Source: Spirochaetales bacterium (GTDB taxonomy: Bacteria > Spirochaetota > Spirochaetia > DSM-27196 > SKKC01). From it: a DNA stretch of 7,221 bases. The notes under the pieces were generated by a model that was given only the letters and a program-made list of their open reading frames with translations, ran no database searches and was not told where the DNA came from. The stretch is from NCBI GenBank assembly GCA_007121695.1, contig SKKC01000401.1:1-7221 (forward strand), given 5' to 3'. Shown piece by piece: positions 1-6,043 of this stretch. The first letter of the stretch is position 1. Each line of letters starts with the position of its first letter. Made by a program: the position numbers and the translations under genes.

Positions 1-1
1 A

Positions 2-154
2 CGGGTTCCGGCGCATATAGGCTTCCCGGATCAACTGTACGATGCATGGTCCGGTGAAACCGTGGACGCGGGTGCGGATCTGATACTGGAACCACTCGGA
101 TTTTTGCTTTTAACACCTGCATCCACGCACGACGAAGCGCATAAAGTAGTATAG
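2..154 (+). CDS. C-terminal end of a probable GH13 sugar phosphorylase/glycosidase (5' truncated)
   Basis: An open frame enters from the left edge and stops at TAG 152-154, giving the last 50 residues of a protein. The tail reads as a small beta-domain: residues like AWSGETVDAG, then LILEPLGFLLLTP, before a short polar end. The pattern 'x-L-x-tG-x-x-v ... i-x-L-x-P-y-g-f-x-w-L' is what closes the C-terminal beta-sandwich of alpha-amylase-superfamily enzymes, especially sucrose phosphorylase-like GH13 proteins. The catalytic domain lies outside the window, so substrate and reaction cannot be read. Only 10 bp separate its stop from the next start, so it is probably co-transcribed with the dipeptidase. 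The coding call is fairly safe; the family call rests on a short tail and is tentative. Confidence 0.5.
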   Translation, partial: RVPAHIGFPDQLYDAWSGETVDAGADLILEPLGFLLLTPASTHDEAHKVV

Positions 155-164
155 GATACAGACC

Positions 165-1640
165 ATGACCGACGAATTACGAGCATCCATACAGGACCTG
201 GTTCAGACAAGAACCATGAAAGTCTTTGAGTTTTTCTCCGAGTTGTCCAGCATTCCGCGTCCTTCAAAGAAAGAGGAGAAGGTTCAGGCGTGGCTTCAGT
301 CGATCAGCGAAAAACACGGATGGCCGTGCCGTACCGACACGTCGGGTAATGTTGTTATTTCTGTCCCGGCAACGCCTGGTCGAACGCACGAAGCACCGGT
401 GATCCTGCAGGGGCATCAGGATATGGTGTGTGAAAAAACACCCGATTCCACGCACAACTTCGATACCGATCCTATTCAGCTGCAGGTCGATGGTGAATGG
501 CTAACCGCGCACAAAACGACTCTGGGCGCGGATAACGGCATCGCGATCGCGATTGCGCTGGCCCTTGCAACCGACGAGGACGCGAATCATCCTCCGCTCG
601 AGATTCTCTGTACGGTAGACGAAGAAACGGGCCTCACCGGTGCCGCTCAGCTTGATCCGTCCCTGTTGACGGGGCGCTGTATGCTGAATCTTGACAGCGA
701 AGACGAAGGGGTTCTGACTGTCGGCTGTGCCGGTGGCACCGACACGGCACTCGAGCTAGCGCTGGAACGCGGGAGTTTTCCCGACACGTATTCGGTCTTC
801 CGTCTCTCGGTGTCCGGCCTTCGCGGGGGGCACTCCGGTGTCGATATTCACCAGAAGCGGGCGAATGCGAACGTCCTTCTTGCACACACGCTATATCGGC
901 TCCTGGACGAAGGACCGATTCTGCTATCCGACATCGCCGGGGGGAGCGCTCACAACGCAATTCCGCGGGATTCCCGTGCCGTCTTTGCAACCCGGACCTC
1001 GTACGAGAGGCTCACGGCGGCATGCGCGGACGTGTCCGCATCGCTGAGTCGGCAGTTTGGAACGTGGGAACCGAATATTTCCGTCCGCATCGATACAGCT
1101 GACCCGGGTCAAGCCTGTGTCAGTGCCGAACAAACCCGCGATATCGTGCATCTGTTGTGCAGCCTCCCGCACGGGGTGCAGGCTATGAGTCCGGACATTG
1201 CTGGACTTGTCGAGACGAGCGTAAACTTCGCAACCATACAGGTCGAAGGATCCACGCTCAGGCTGGGACTCAGCCAGCGCAGCAGCGTTCAGGAAGAGAT
1301 GAGTCTGCTGACGCGCCGCATACACGCGATCGGCAGCCTTGGGGGCGCACGAGTTACGGATCGGAACAGTTATCCCGGATGGAAACCGGACCTTGGCAGT
1401 ACCATACTCAAGCGATGTCAGTCCGTGTATCGCGAGACATTCGGGCGCGAACCGGTCGTCGAGGCGATTCACGCTGGACTCGAGTGCGGCGTCATTGGCG
1501 CCAAATTTGATTCCATGGATATGGTCAGCCTCGGCCCGACCATACAGAGCCCGCACTCGCCAGACGAACGACTGCACATTCAGTCTGTCGAGAAGGTGTA
1601 TCAGTTTCTTGTCGAAGTGCTCGCGCCTGTTACACACTGA
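165..1640 (+). CDS. pepD: Aminoacyl-histidine dipeptidase / cytosol non-specific dipeptidase (M20C)
   Basis: This 491-residue cytoplasmic metallopeptidase should hydrolyse dipeptides such as Xaa-His and recycle amino acids. Its length is close to E. coli PepD (about 485). All di-zinc and catalytic residues of the family are visible: H84 and D86 in GHQDMV, D123 in GADNG, the general base pair E153/E154 in DEETG, D177 in LNLDSED, and the C-terminal ligand H464 in SPHSPDE. The lid/dimerisation domain lies roughly at residues 190-390, including the GLRGGHSG stretch at 218-225. The ATG at 165 is preceded by AGGA (153-156) at good spacing; a later Met at residue 18 has no comparable site and would remove part of the first helix. 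It sits 10 bp behind a GH13-like gene and 32 bp ahead of a CheY-like gene. Nothing in it looks broken. Confidence 0.95.
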   Translation: MTDELRASIQDLVQTRTMKVFEFFSELSSIPRPSKKEEKVQAWLQSISEKHGWPCRTDTSGNVVISVPATPGRTHEAPVILQGHQDMVCEKTPDSTHNFDTDPIQLQVDGEWLTAHKTTLGADNGIAIAIALALATDEDANHPPLEILCTVDEETGLTGAAQLDPSLLTGRCMLNLDSEDEGVLTVGCAGGTDTALELALERGSFPDTYSVFRLSVSGLRGGHSGVDIHQKRANANVLLAHTLYRLLDEGPILLSDIAGGSAHNAIPRDSRAVFATRTSYERLTAACADVSASLSRQFGTWEPNISVRIDTADPGQACVSAEQTRDIVHLLCSLPHGVQAMSPDIAGLVETSVNFATIQVEGSTLRLGLSQRSSVQEEMSLLTRRIHAIGSLGGARVTDRNSYPGWKPDLGSTILKRCQSVYRETFGREPVVEAIHAGLECGVIGAKFDSMDMVSLGPTIQSPHSPDERLHIQSVEKVYQFLVEVLAPVTH

Positions 1641-1672
1641 GAGAAGCGAATCCCTACCGAAAAGGAAGATCT

Positions 1673-2038
1673 ATGGCGAAAAAAATCCTGGTTGTCGACG
1701 ACTCTGCAGCAATCCGGCAAAGTGTCACATACACGCTCGAGCAGGCCGGGTACGAGACGGTTACAGCCGAAGATGGAAAGGACGGCCTCGGGAAACTCGG
1801 GGATGGTCCGTTCGATCTGATTCTGACCGATGTGAATATGCCGAATATGGACGGGATAACGCTCGTTCGGGAAGTTCGATCCATGCCGGATTATAAGTTT
1901 ACCCCTGTGGTCGTTCTCACAACCGAAAGTCAGGGATCGAAAATGGAAGAAGGGAAGGCCGCGGGTGCTACCGGCTGGATCGTAAAGCCGTTCGACGCAG
2001 AGAAATTGCTGGGTGTGGTGAAGAAGCTCATCGGGTAG
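1673..2038 (+). CDS. CheY-like single-domain response regulator
   Basis: The 121 residues form one receiver domain with no output domain. The acidic pocket is D9/D10 (VVDDS), the phospho-acceptor is D53 (LTDVNMP), the switch Thr is T83 in VLTTES, and the conserved Lys is K105 in VKPF. The aromatic switch position three residues before that Lys is Trp102 rather than the Tyr of E. coli CheY, a variant common in other CheY lineages. The protein should take phosphate from a histidine kinase and act by binding a partner, either a flagellar switch or another signalling protein. No kinase or chemotaxis gene is in the window, so the pathway is unknown. A strong AGGAAG (1663-1668) precedes the ATG. 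The gene lies inside a co-directional run between a dipeptidase and an uncharacterised protein. I leave the symbol blank because many CheY-like proteins are not chemotactic. Confidence 0.93.
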   Translation: MAKKILVVDDSAAIRQSVTYTLEQAGYETVTAEDGKDGLGKLGDGPFDLILTDVNMPNMDGITLVREVRSMPDYKFTPVVVLTTESQGSKMEEGKAAGATGWIVKPFDAEKLLGVVKKLIG

Positions 2039-2059
2039 AGGTGGAAGGGGCCTTCAGAT

Positions 2060-2488
2060 ATGGGACAGCTTGCCGTCTTTGTGTTTCTTGTACTCGCCGA
2101 AGTGCTCATGCCGGGTGTAGATCATGCCCGGGCTGAAGTCCTTGAACGCTATCTGCCTGTTGCAGGCATGGATCTGCAACGGGACGCCCTCGGGCTGACG
2201 GGCTTTATCGGGTCAGATCTGATCTTCCGGACAGAGCAAAGCGGCACTCGCGCGGAACTCCATCTGGTACAGATTCACGGAGAACGCCCGGTTCTTGTTG
2301 ATCTTTCGGATCTTCTTTCGAGATTCCGGTCTGCAGATGCAGGAGACGGCCTTACGCTCGACTTTGAAACCGGCGATTCCTTTCCATTCGACGATCTTTC
2401 AGGGCCTCTTATCGTCAGTCATGTCGGCGATTCCGTGTTCATGGCGCTTCCCGAACACGATACCCTCTTCGTAATCGATATTTTCTGA
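2060..2488 (+). CDS. Uncharacterised protein with hydrophobic N-terminus
   Basis: I do not recognise this 142-residue protein. The start is supported by AAGGGG (about 2045-2050) at 9 bp from the ATG. Residues 3-16 are hydrophobic and end near HARA at 22-25, which looks like an AxA signal-peptidase site. The segment lacks the usual positive charges at its front, however, so export or membrane anchoring is only likely. The rest is acidic and alternates short hydrophobic stretches with turns: residues 50-56, 65-71, 76-83, 114-119 and the final LFVIDIF. This suggests a small beta-rich soluble domain. No Cys, metal motif or catalytic signature is evident. It lies 21 bp after the receiver gene and 14 bp before the LMW-PTP gene, so it is probably translated from the same mRNA. 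It could be an envelope sensor or a lineage-specific protein; I assign no function. Confidence 0.75.
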   Translation: MGQLAVFVFLVLAEVLMPGVDHARAEVLERYLPVAGMDLQRDALGLTGFIGSDLIFRTEQSGTRAELHLVQIHGERPVLVDLSDLLSRFRSADAGDGLTLDFETGDSFPFDDLSGPLIVSHVGDSVFMALPEHDTLFVIDIF

Positions 2489-2502
2489 TACGGTACGTTT
2501 TC

Positions 2503-2976
2503 ATGACACGAATAATGTTTGTTTGCACCGGCAATATCTGCCGAAGCCCGATGGCTCATGGTGTGTTTCTGCATCGAGCCCGCGAACGCAATATGGCGGA
2601 CCGTTTCGAAGTCGACAGCTCGGGAACGACCGCGTATCACGTCGGAGAAGCCATGGACAGGCGTGCAGCCGCCGAGTTGCAGCATCACGGTATTTCCTTC
2701 AGCAACAACGCCAGAGGTTTCAGAAACAAAAACGCCGGCAGTTATGACCTGATCCTCGCCATGGATAGAAGCAACTACGAATCACTCAGACGTGCATTAC
2801 CTTCCTCTCTTCACGACCGAATCCGTTTGTTTCGTAGTTTCGACCCCGAGGGTTCCGAAACGGCGGAGGTTCCGGATCCCTGGTACGGGGGGCGACAGGG
2901 TTTTGTGGACGTGTACACGATGATCGACCGCACTGTTGAAGCAATTCTCGACACATACACCGAACGCGTATCATGA
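2503..2976 (+). CDS. Low-molecular-weight protein tyrosine phosphatase family (possible ketoamine-phosphate phosphatase)
   Basis: A complete 157-residue LMW-PTP. The phosphate-binding loop is CTGNICRS, with nucleophile C8, R14 and S15. The helix-start motif HVGEAMDRRA is at 46-55, the LILAMDRSNY segment at 83-92, and the general-acid loop PDPWYGG at 124-130 has D125 as proton donor. The family forms a Cys-phosphate intermediate and acts on phosphotyrosine or small phosphate esters. The ATG follows the previous stop by 14 bp and has no obvious Shine-Dalgarno, so re-initiation after the upstream gene is possible. Its TGA overlaps the next ATG (ATGA). The next gene is a fructosamine 3-kinase homologue, a gene order reported in several distant bacteria. 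The human homologue LMW-PTP-A acts on protein-bound ribulosamine 5-phosphate. By context I favour that deglycation role over protein tyrosine signalling; the sequence alone cannot decide. Confidence 0.95.
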   Translation: MTRIMFVCTGNICRSPMAHGVFLHRARERNMADRFEVDSSGTTAYHVGEAMDRRAAAELQHHGISFSNNARGFRNKNAGSYDLILAMDRSNYESLRRALPSSLHDRIRLFRSFDPEGSETAEVPDPWYGGRQGFVDVYTMIDRTVEAILDTYTERVS

Positions 2977-3803
2977 ACGGCATTCCAGATACACAGTCTG
3001 TGCCTCAGCTTGATACTCTGCTGGACACACACGGGCTTCGGTCGGAGTCAGTCCATCTGAAGCGTGCCCACACCACGGGGGGCGAGCCGATGATCGCCTG
3101 CGAGCTGGCGGGACTGGTCGAAATGTCAGAAACGCATCAGGTTCGCATTCCTCGGGTGTATGGTCTCGCGCGCGACAGAGGAGTGCTGTGTCTTGTTATG
3201 GACCGGGTTCGTGCAGGCTCGGGAAGTCGTGGAGCCTATCGCGACGCAGGTGGGATGCTCGCCCGCATGCATACGGTAACACAACGGGAGACTGCAGGGC
3301 TGGACTACGACAATTACATTGGCGCGGGTATTCAGAACAATGGATGGATGGACGTGTGGTCGGATTTCTTTGCCGAACGACGCATCAAACCTCAAATCCG
3401 GACTGCCCGGTCGAAGGGACTTCTGGACGGACGGGACGAGAAGGCGGCAGATCGCCTGTGCGCCCGGCTGTCAGAGCTTCTGCCAAATAACGAGCCCATG
3501 TCGCTCCTGCACGGTGACTTATGGGCGGGAAATCTACTGACCGATGCAGACGGGAGAGCCTGGTTTATTGATCCTGCCGTGTATTACGGACACCGCGAGG
3601 CAGATATAGCCATGACCCGCTTATTTGGCGGCGTTCCGACTGCATTCTACGAGGCCTACGAAGAGGAATGGCCGTTGACGGCCGGATACCCGAAGCGGGA
3701 GCCAATCTACAATCTGTATCACATGCTCAACCATCTGAACATCTTCGGAACGTCGTATCTTGGCTCGGTCCGGTCGATCCTGAAACCATTTAGTGACGTC
3801 TGA
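2973..3803 (+). CDS. Fructosamine/ribulosamine 3-kinase family protein with shortened N-lobe
   Basis: This 276-residue kinase belongs to the FN3K/YniA family, which phosphorylates the C3 hydroxyl of ketoamine adducts on lysine so that the adduct falls off. Characterised bacterial members mostly prefer ribulosamines and erythrulosamines. Signatures include DYDNYIG (111-117), WSDFFAERRIKPQ (129-141), the catalytic loop LLHGDLWAGN (178-187, base D182, N187), the metal-binding IDPAVYYGHREADIAMT (199-215, D200) and the C-terminal LYHMLNHLNIFG (248-259). The N-lobe is odd: only seven residues separate Gly36-Gly37 from Glu44, where the family normally has about 30 covering strand 2 and the ATP-anchoring Lys of strand 3. 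If Lys30 is instead that Lys, the glycine loop is missing. No upstream in-frame start exists, since a TGA lies at 2937-2939. The ATG overlaps the phosphatase stop, so translation is coupled. Confidence 0.92.
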   Translation: MNGIPDTQSVPQLDTLLDTHGLRSESVHLKRAHTTGGEPMIACELAGLVEMSETHQVRIPRVYGLARDRGVLCLVMDRVRAGSGSRGAYRDAGGMLARMHTVTQRETAGLDYDNYIGAGIQNNGWMDVWSDFFAERRIKPQIRTARSKGLLDGRDEKAADRLCARLSELLPNNEPMSLLHGDLWAGNLLTDADGRAWFIDPAVYYGHREADIAMTRLFGGVPTAFYEAYEEEWPLTAGYPKREPIYNLYHMLNHLNIFGTSYLGSVRSILKPFSDV

Positions 3804-5490
3804 ATACCCGACTCAAAAGCGAGAACAGAAAACCCATTCCGAGTAGACCACTGACCATAAAGCCGCCGAGCCCGATAATCGACAGGTCGTTCCAGGTAGG
3901 CGGAAGGCCGGCCTGGGTTATAAGCGCGCTCGCGATCATGAGCGACGCGAGCACGATACCGAATACAAGCCGGAAACTTATTGCATCGAGCGTGTCCATA
4001 AGCGGGTCGAGTCCTTCTACCTTGAAACCGAGGCTCAGGTTTCCGGTTCTGGCCTTTCCGATGAGGTCCTGAGCGTCTCGAGGCAGCGTACGAAGCGTTT
4101 CTATCAGATCGAGGCCGGTTGTCGCTGCGTCCTTGACGAGGCGTTCCGGACGCACCCGGTCGAGAACAATCCTGCGTGCGAACTTCTTTATCAGGTCAAT
4201 GGGCTGAAACTCGGGATCGAGGTTCCGTCCGACCCCTTCGATCGTAATTGTTGCCTTTATCATTACGAGCAGCCTGGTCGGAACCCGCAGTCCGAAGGAC
4301 AGGGCAAGTTCAACGAGGTCCTGAAACAGGGATCCGAGATCGAGTTCCTCGAGACTCGCATTCGAGTATTCGTCTATGAGGTCGTACACTGCGTCTTCGA
4401 GTTTTGTGCGATTGAGTTCCGGTTCTCCGTGAGTAATGGCGAGGAGCGCATCGGTGACGCGGACCGTGTCCATGTCTACGAGGCCGAGCACGGTTTCATT
4501 CAGCGCCTGCCGTTCACGCGGCCGAAGTCTGCCCATCATCCCGAAATCCAGAAAACAGATAACGTTTCCAGGCAGAACCATAAGATTGCCGGGGTGCGGA
4601 TCGCCATGAAAGAAACCATGCAGATAAATCTGCTCGAGCATTATGTTCGCACCTCGGCGAGCGAGCTCTTTCTTGTCAAAGCGGCCATCTGCAGATCGAA
4701 GCACTTCGGTCATGCGAACACCTTCGATGTACTCCATGGTCACAATGCGGGAGCTGCAGAGGTCTCTGTATACATCCGGAACGCGCACGTCTCGGGAATC
4801 CGAAAACATGGATTTGAAACGCCTGATATTCTGTGCTTCGAGCGTGAAATCGAGCTCTTCGGAAAGACGTTCACGGAACTCCTGCACGAACCCGGTCGGG
4901 TTCAGGAGCCTGCTGCCGCGTACGTAGGTTTCTGCGAGACGGGCGAATCCCATAAGTATGTCAAGATCGGTATCGACGAGGTCACGAAGCCCGGGGCGCT
5001 GAACCTTTACAGCTACGGATGTGCCGTCGTGAAGCCTCGCCCTGTGCACTTGCGCTATCGATGCGCTCGCGACCGCTACGTCGTCGAAGGAGGCAAAGAG
5101 TTCTTCGACCGGGCTGCCAAGATCCCGCTCTATCGTGCGCCGTACGTCGTCAATCGCGAACGGGGGGACGCGGTCCTGCAGCGCCTCAAGTTCAGAGAGC
5201 AGCTCTTTCGGAAGAATATCGTTCCGGTTGCTCAGGAGTTGCCCGAACTTGATAAATGTCGGGCCAAGTTCCTCCAGAGCCATGCGCAGCCGTTCCCATC
5301 GAGACGTTTCCGGCGGGACATCTATGTGTACCCGATGCAACATTCTCCGCACACGTCTGAAACTGCGGTCGAGCCGGATCAGCTTCAGAAGATCCGCGAG
5401 TCCATACCTGGCAAGAACGCTGACAAGATCCTGCAGGCGTCTGGAGTAACGGAATGAGCGTTGTAAACCACGTCGTCTTTTGAATAGCAC
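3790..5490 (-). CDS. UbiB/AarF (ABC1/ADCK) family atypical kinase
   Basis: A full-length 566-residue UbiB-family protein. Family hallmarks appear in order: KxGQ at K81-Q84 (FIKFGQLLSNR), the Ala-rich nucleotide loop ASASIAQVH at 141-149, the strand Lys K162 in VAVKVQRPG, an ExD motif at E212-D214, the catalytic HGDPHPGN at 295-302, and metal-binding DFG at 315-317. Two membrane helices close the protein at about 506-526 and 537-559. UbiB proteins are membrane-associated atypical kinases/ATPases needed for ubiquinone synthesis in proteobacteria; in lineages without ubiquinone their role is unsettled, probably in isoprenoid or lipid handling. The start is a GTG at 5488-5490. The preceding in-frame codons reach a stop within three triplets and no clear ribosome site precedes it. 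The 3' end overlaps the convergent deglycation kinase by 14 bp. I leave the symbol blank because the quinone context is unknown. Confidence 0.94.
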   Translation of the reverse strand: MLFKRRRGLQRSFRYSRRLQDLVSVLARYGLADLLKLIRLDRSFRRVRRMLHRVHIDVPPETSRWERLRMALEELGPTFIKFGQLLSNRNDILPKELLSELEALQDRVPPFAIDDVRRTIERDLGSPVEELFASFDDVAVASASIAQVHRARLHDGTSVAVKVQRPGLRDLVDTDLDILMGFARLAETYVRGSRLLNPTGFVQEFRERLSEELDFTLEAQNIRRFKSMFSDSRDVRVPDVYRDLCSSRIVTMEYIEGVRMTEVLRSADGRFDKKELARRGANIMLEQIYLHGFFHGDPHPGNLMVLPGNVICFLDFGMMGRLRPRERQALNETVLGLVDMDTVRVTDALLAITHGEPELNRTKLEDAVYDLIDEYSNASLEELDLGSLFQDLVELALSFGLRVPTRLLVMIKATITIEGVGRNLDPEFQPIDLIKKFARRIVLDRVRPERLVKDAATTGLDLIETLRTLPRDAQDLIGKARTGNLSLGFKVEGLDPLMDTLDAISFRLVFGIVLASLMIASALITQAGLPPTWNDLSIIGLGGFMVSGLLGMGFLFSLLSRVFRRH

Positions 5491-5506
5491 CTTGGTATAC
5501 TATACT
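5478..5506 (+). promoter_or_regulatory. Candidate sigma70-type promoter for the acetyltransferase gene
   Basis: The -10 candidate is TATACT (5501-5506, five of six consensus bases). For -35 there is TTGAAT (5480-5485) at a short 15-bp spacing, or the poorer TTTTGA (5478-5483) at 17 bp. The predicted start near 5513 gives a leader of about 48 nt that begins at the palindrome 5515-5530. The -10 is good and the -35 weak, which would suit a regulated promoter. Confidence 0.45.
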
Positions 5507-5527
5507 GCCTGTGGTCGCTTACGTAAG
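5499..5527 (-). promoter_or_regulatory. Candidate promoter for the UbiB-like gene, overlapping the divergent -10
   Basis: Read on the minus strand, TATAGT (5504 to 5499) matches five of six -10 bases. The -35 window at 17 bp (5527 to 5522, CTTACG) is weak and lies inside the palindrome. A start about 7 nt downstream falls near 5492, two bases before the GTG at 5490. The two -10 boxes overlap because GTATACTATAC (5495-5505) is nearly symmetric, so polymerase could bind in either direction but not both at once. Confidence 0.4.
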
Positions 5528-5530
5528 CGA
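5515..5530. repeat. Perfect 16-bp palindrome TCGCTTACGTAAGCGA
   Basis: All 16 bases are self-complementary around the centre at 5522/5523, and symmetry ends abruptly at G5514/A5531. It sits in the short divergent region, just downstream of the acetyltransferase -10 and over the -35 window of the UbiB-like gene. That is the classic place for a dimeric repressor operator. In RNA it could also fold as a hairpin at the 5' end of the acetyltransferase mRNA. Confidence 0.6.
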
Positions 5531-5548
5531 ATCAAGCCATGAATATCG

Positions 5549-5555
5549 AAAGGAG
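5549..5555 (+). promoter_or_regulatory. Ribosome binding site that fixes the acetyltransferase start
   Basis: AAAGGAG lies 5 nt before the ATG at 5561. An in-frame GTG at 5555 overlaps the last base of this site and so cannot be the start. The protein therefore begins MSVELRK. Confidence 0.85.
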
Positions 5556-5560
5556 TGCTC

Positions 5561-6001
5561 ATGTCTGTTGAGTTACGGAAACTGACTCATGATAATTTCG
5601 AGGAATGTATAAATCTTACCGTCAGTGACGCACAAACGGGCTTCGTGAAGTCCAATCTCTTCTCTCTGGCCCAGGCGCAGGTCGACAACGAAGTGACCCC
5701 GCTCGCAATTTATGCAGGCGACACCATGGTCGGATTTCTCATGTACGGGGTCGACGACGAGGATGGTCGCTACTGGCTGCTTCGGCTCATGATAGACCAG
5801 CATCATCAGGGCCAGGGGTATGCAACGCAGGCGCTTGAGCTCCTTATCCAGCGCCTGCGCACGCAGTTCAGCTGTCCGGCCCTGTATCTGAGCTTTTCGG
5901 ACGAGAACACCCGTGCGCTGAAACTGTTCCCGCGGCTTGGCTGGCAGAAAACCTCGGAACGCATCAGGGACGAATCGGTGTACGTTCTGGATCTCAGTTA
6001 G
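5561..6001 (+). CDS. GNAT-family N-acetyltransferase, BltD/PaiA-like (possible polyamine/diamine acetyltransferase)
   Basis: This 146-residue protein is a single GNAT domain. The N-terminal part, with VSDAQTGFV (21-29), PLAIY (47-51) and MVGFLMYG (56-63), resembles BltD/PaiA-type spermine/spermidine acetyltransferases. The acetyl-CoA core follows: strand 4 with YWLLRLMID (71-79) and the pyrophosphate loop QGQGYA (83-88, Q-x-x-G-x-A). Motif B is at about 107-128, with SDEN at 113-116 and LGW at 126-128. The reaction should be acetyl transfer from acetyl-CoA to an amine in the cytoplasm; the substrate is inferred only from family resemblance. One deviation stands out: F123 occupies the place in ALKLFPRLG where relatives carry the general-acid Tyr (LYxxLGF). 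The gene diverges from the UbiB-like gene and is probably a single-gene unit, with an inverted repeat behind its stop codon. Confidence 0.9.
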   Translation: MSVELRKLTHDNFEECINLTVSDAQTGFVKSNLFSLAQAQVDNEVTPLAIYAGDTMVGFLMYGVDDEDGRYWLLRLMIDQHHQGQGYATQALELLIQRLRTQFSCPALYLSFSDENTRALKLFPRLGWQKTSERIRDESVYVLDLS

Positions 6002-6011
6002 CCACCGTAGA

Positions 6012-6043
6012 GACGTACCAGCTGTCTACAGCTGAAAGACGTC
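6012..6043. terminator. Nested inverted repeat at a convergent gene junction (possible weak bidirectional terminator)
   Basis: An inner repeat CAGCTGT (6019-6025) / ACAGCTG (6028-6034) is separated by two bases. It is flanked by outer arms GACGT (6012-6016) and ACGTC (6039-6043). Together they could form an interrupted stem between the stop of the acetyltransferase (6001) and the end of the SixA-like gene, which it overlaps. There is no T-run on either strand, so intrinsic termination would be weak. Confidence 0.35.

Noticed and set aside
924..1637. Open frame of 237 codons on the minus strand across the dipeptidase gene
   Set aside because: Antisense shadow of a gene with every catalytic residue of M20C; no supporting start signal or recognisable domain.
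4429..5457. Open frame of 342 codons on the plus strand across the UbiB-like gene
   Set aside because: It lies wholly antisense to a gene with all UbiB motifs, has no ribosome site, and its residue mix resembles no family I know. It is a by-product of codon bias.
5539..5571. Ten-codon upstream reading frame (MNIERSAHVC) overlapping the acetyltransferase start
   Set aside because: Its ATG has no ribosome site and its length is typical of chance; the strong AAAGGAG serves the ATG at 5561.
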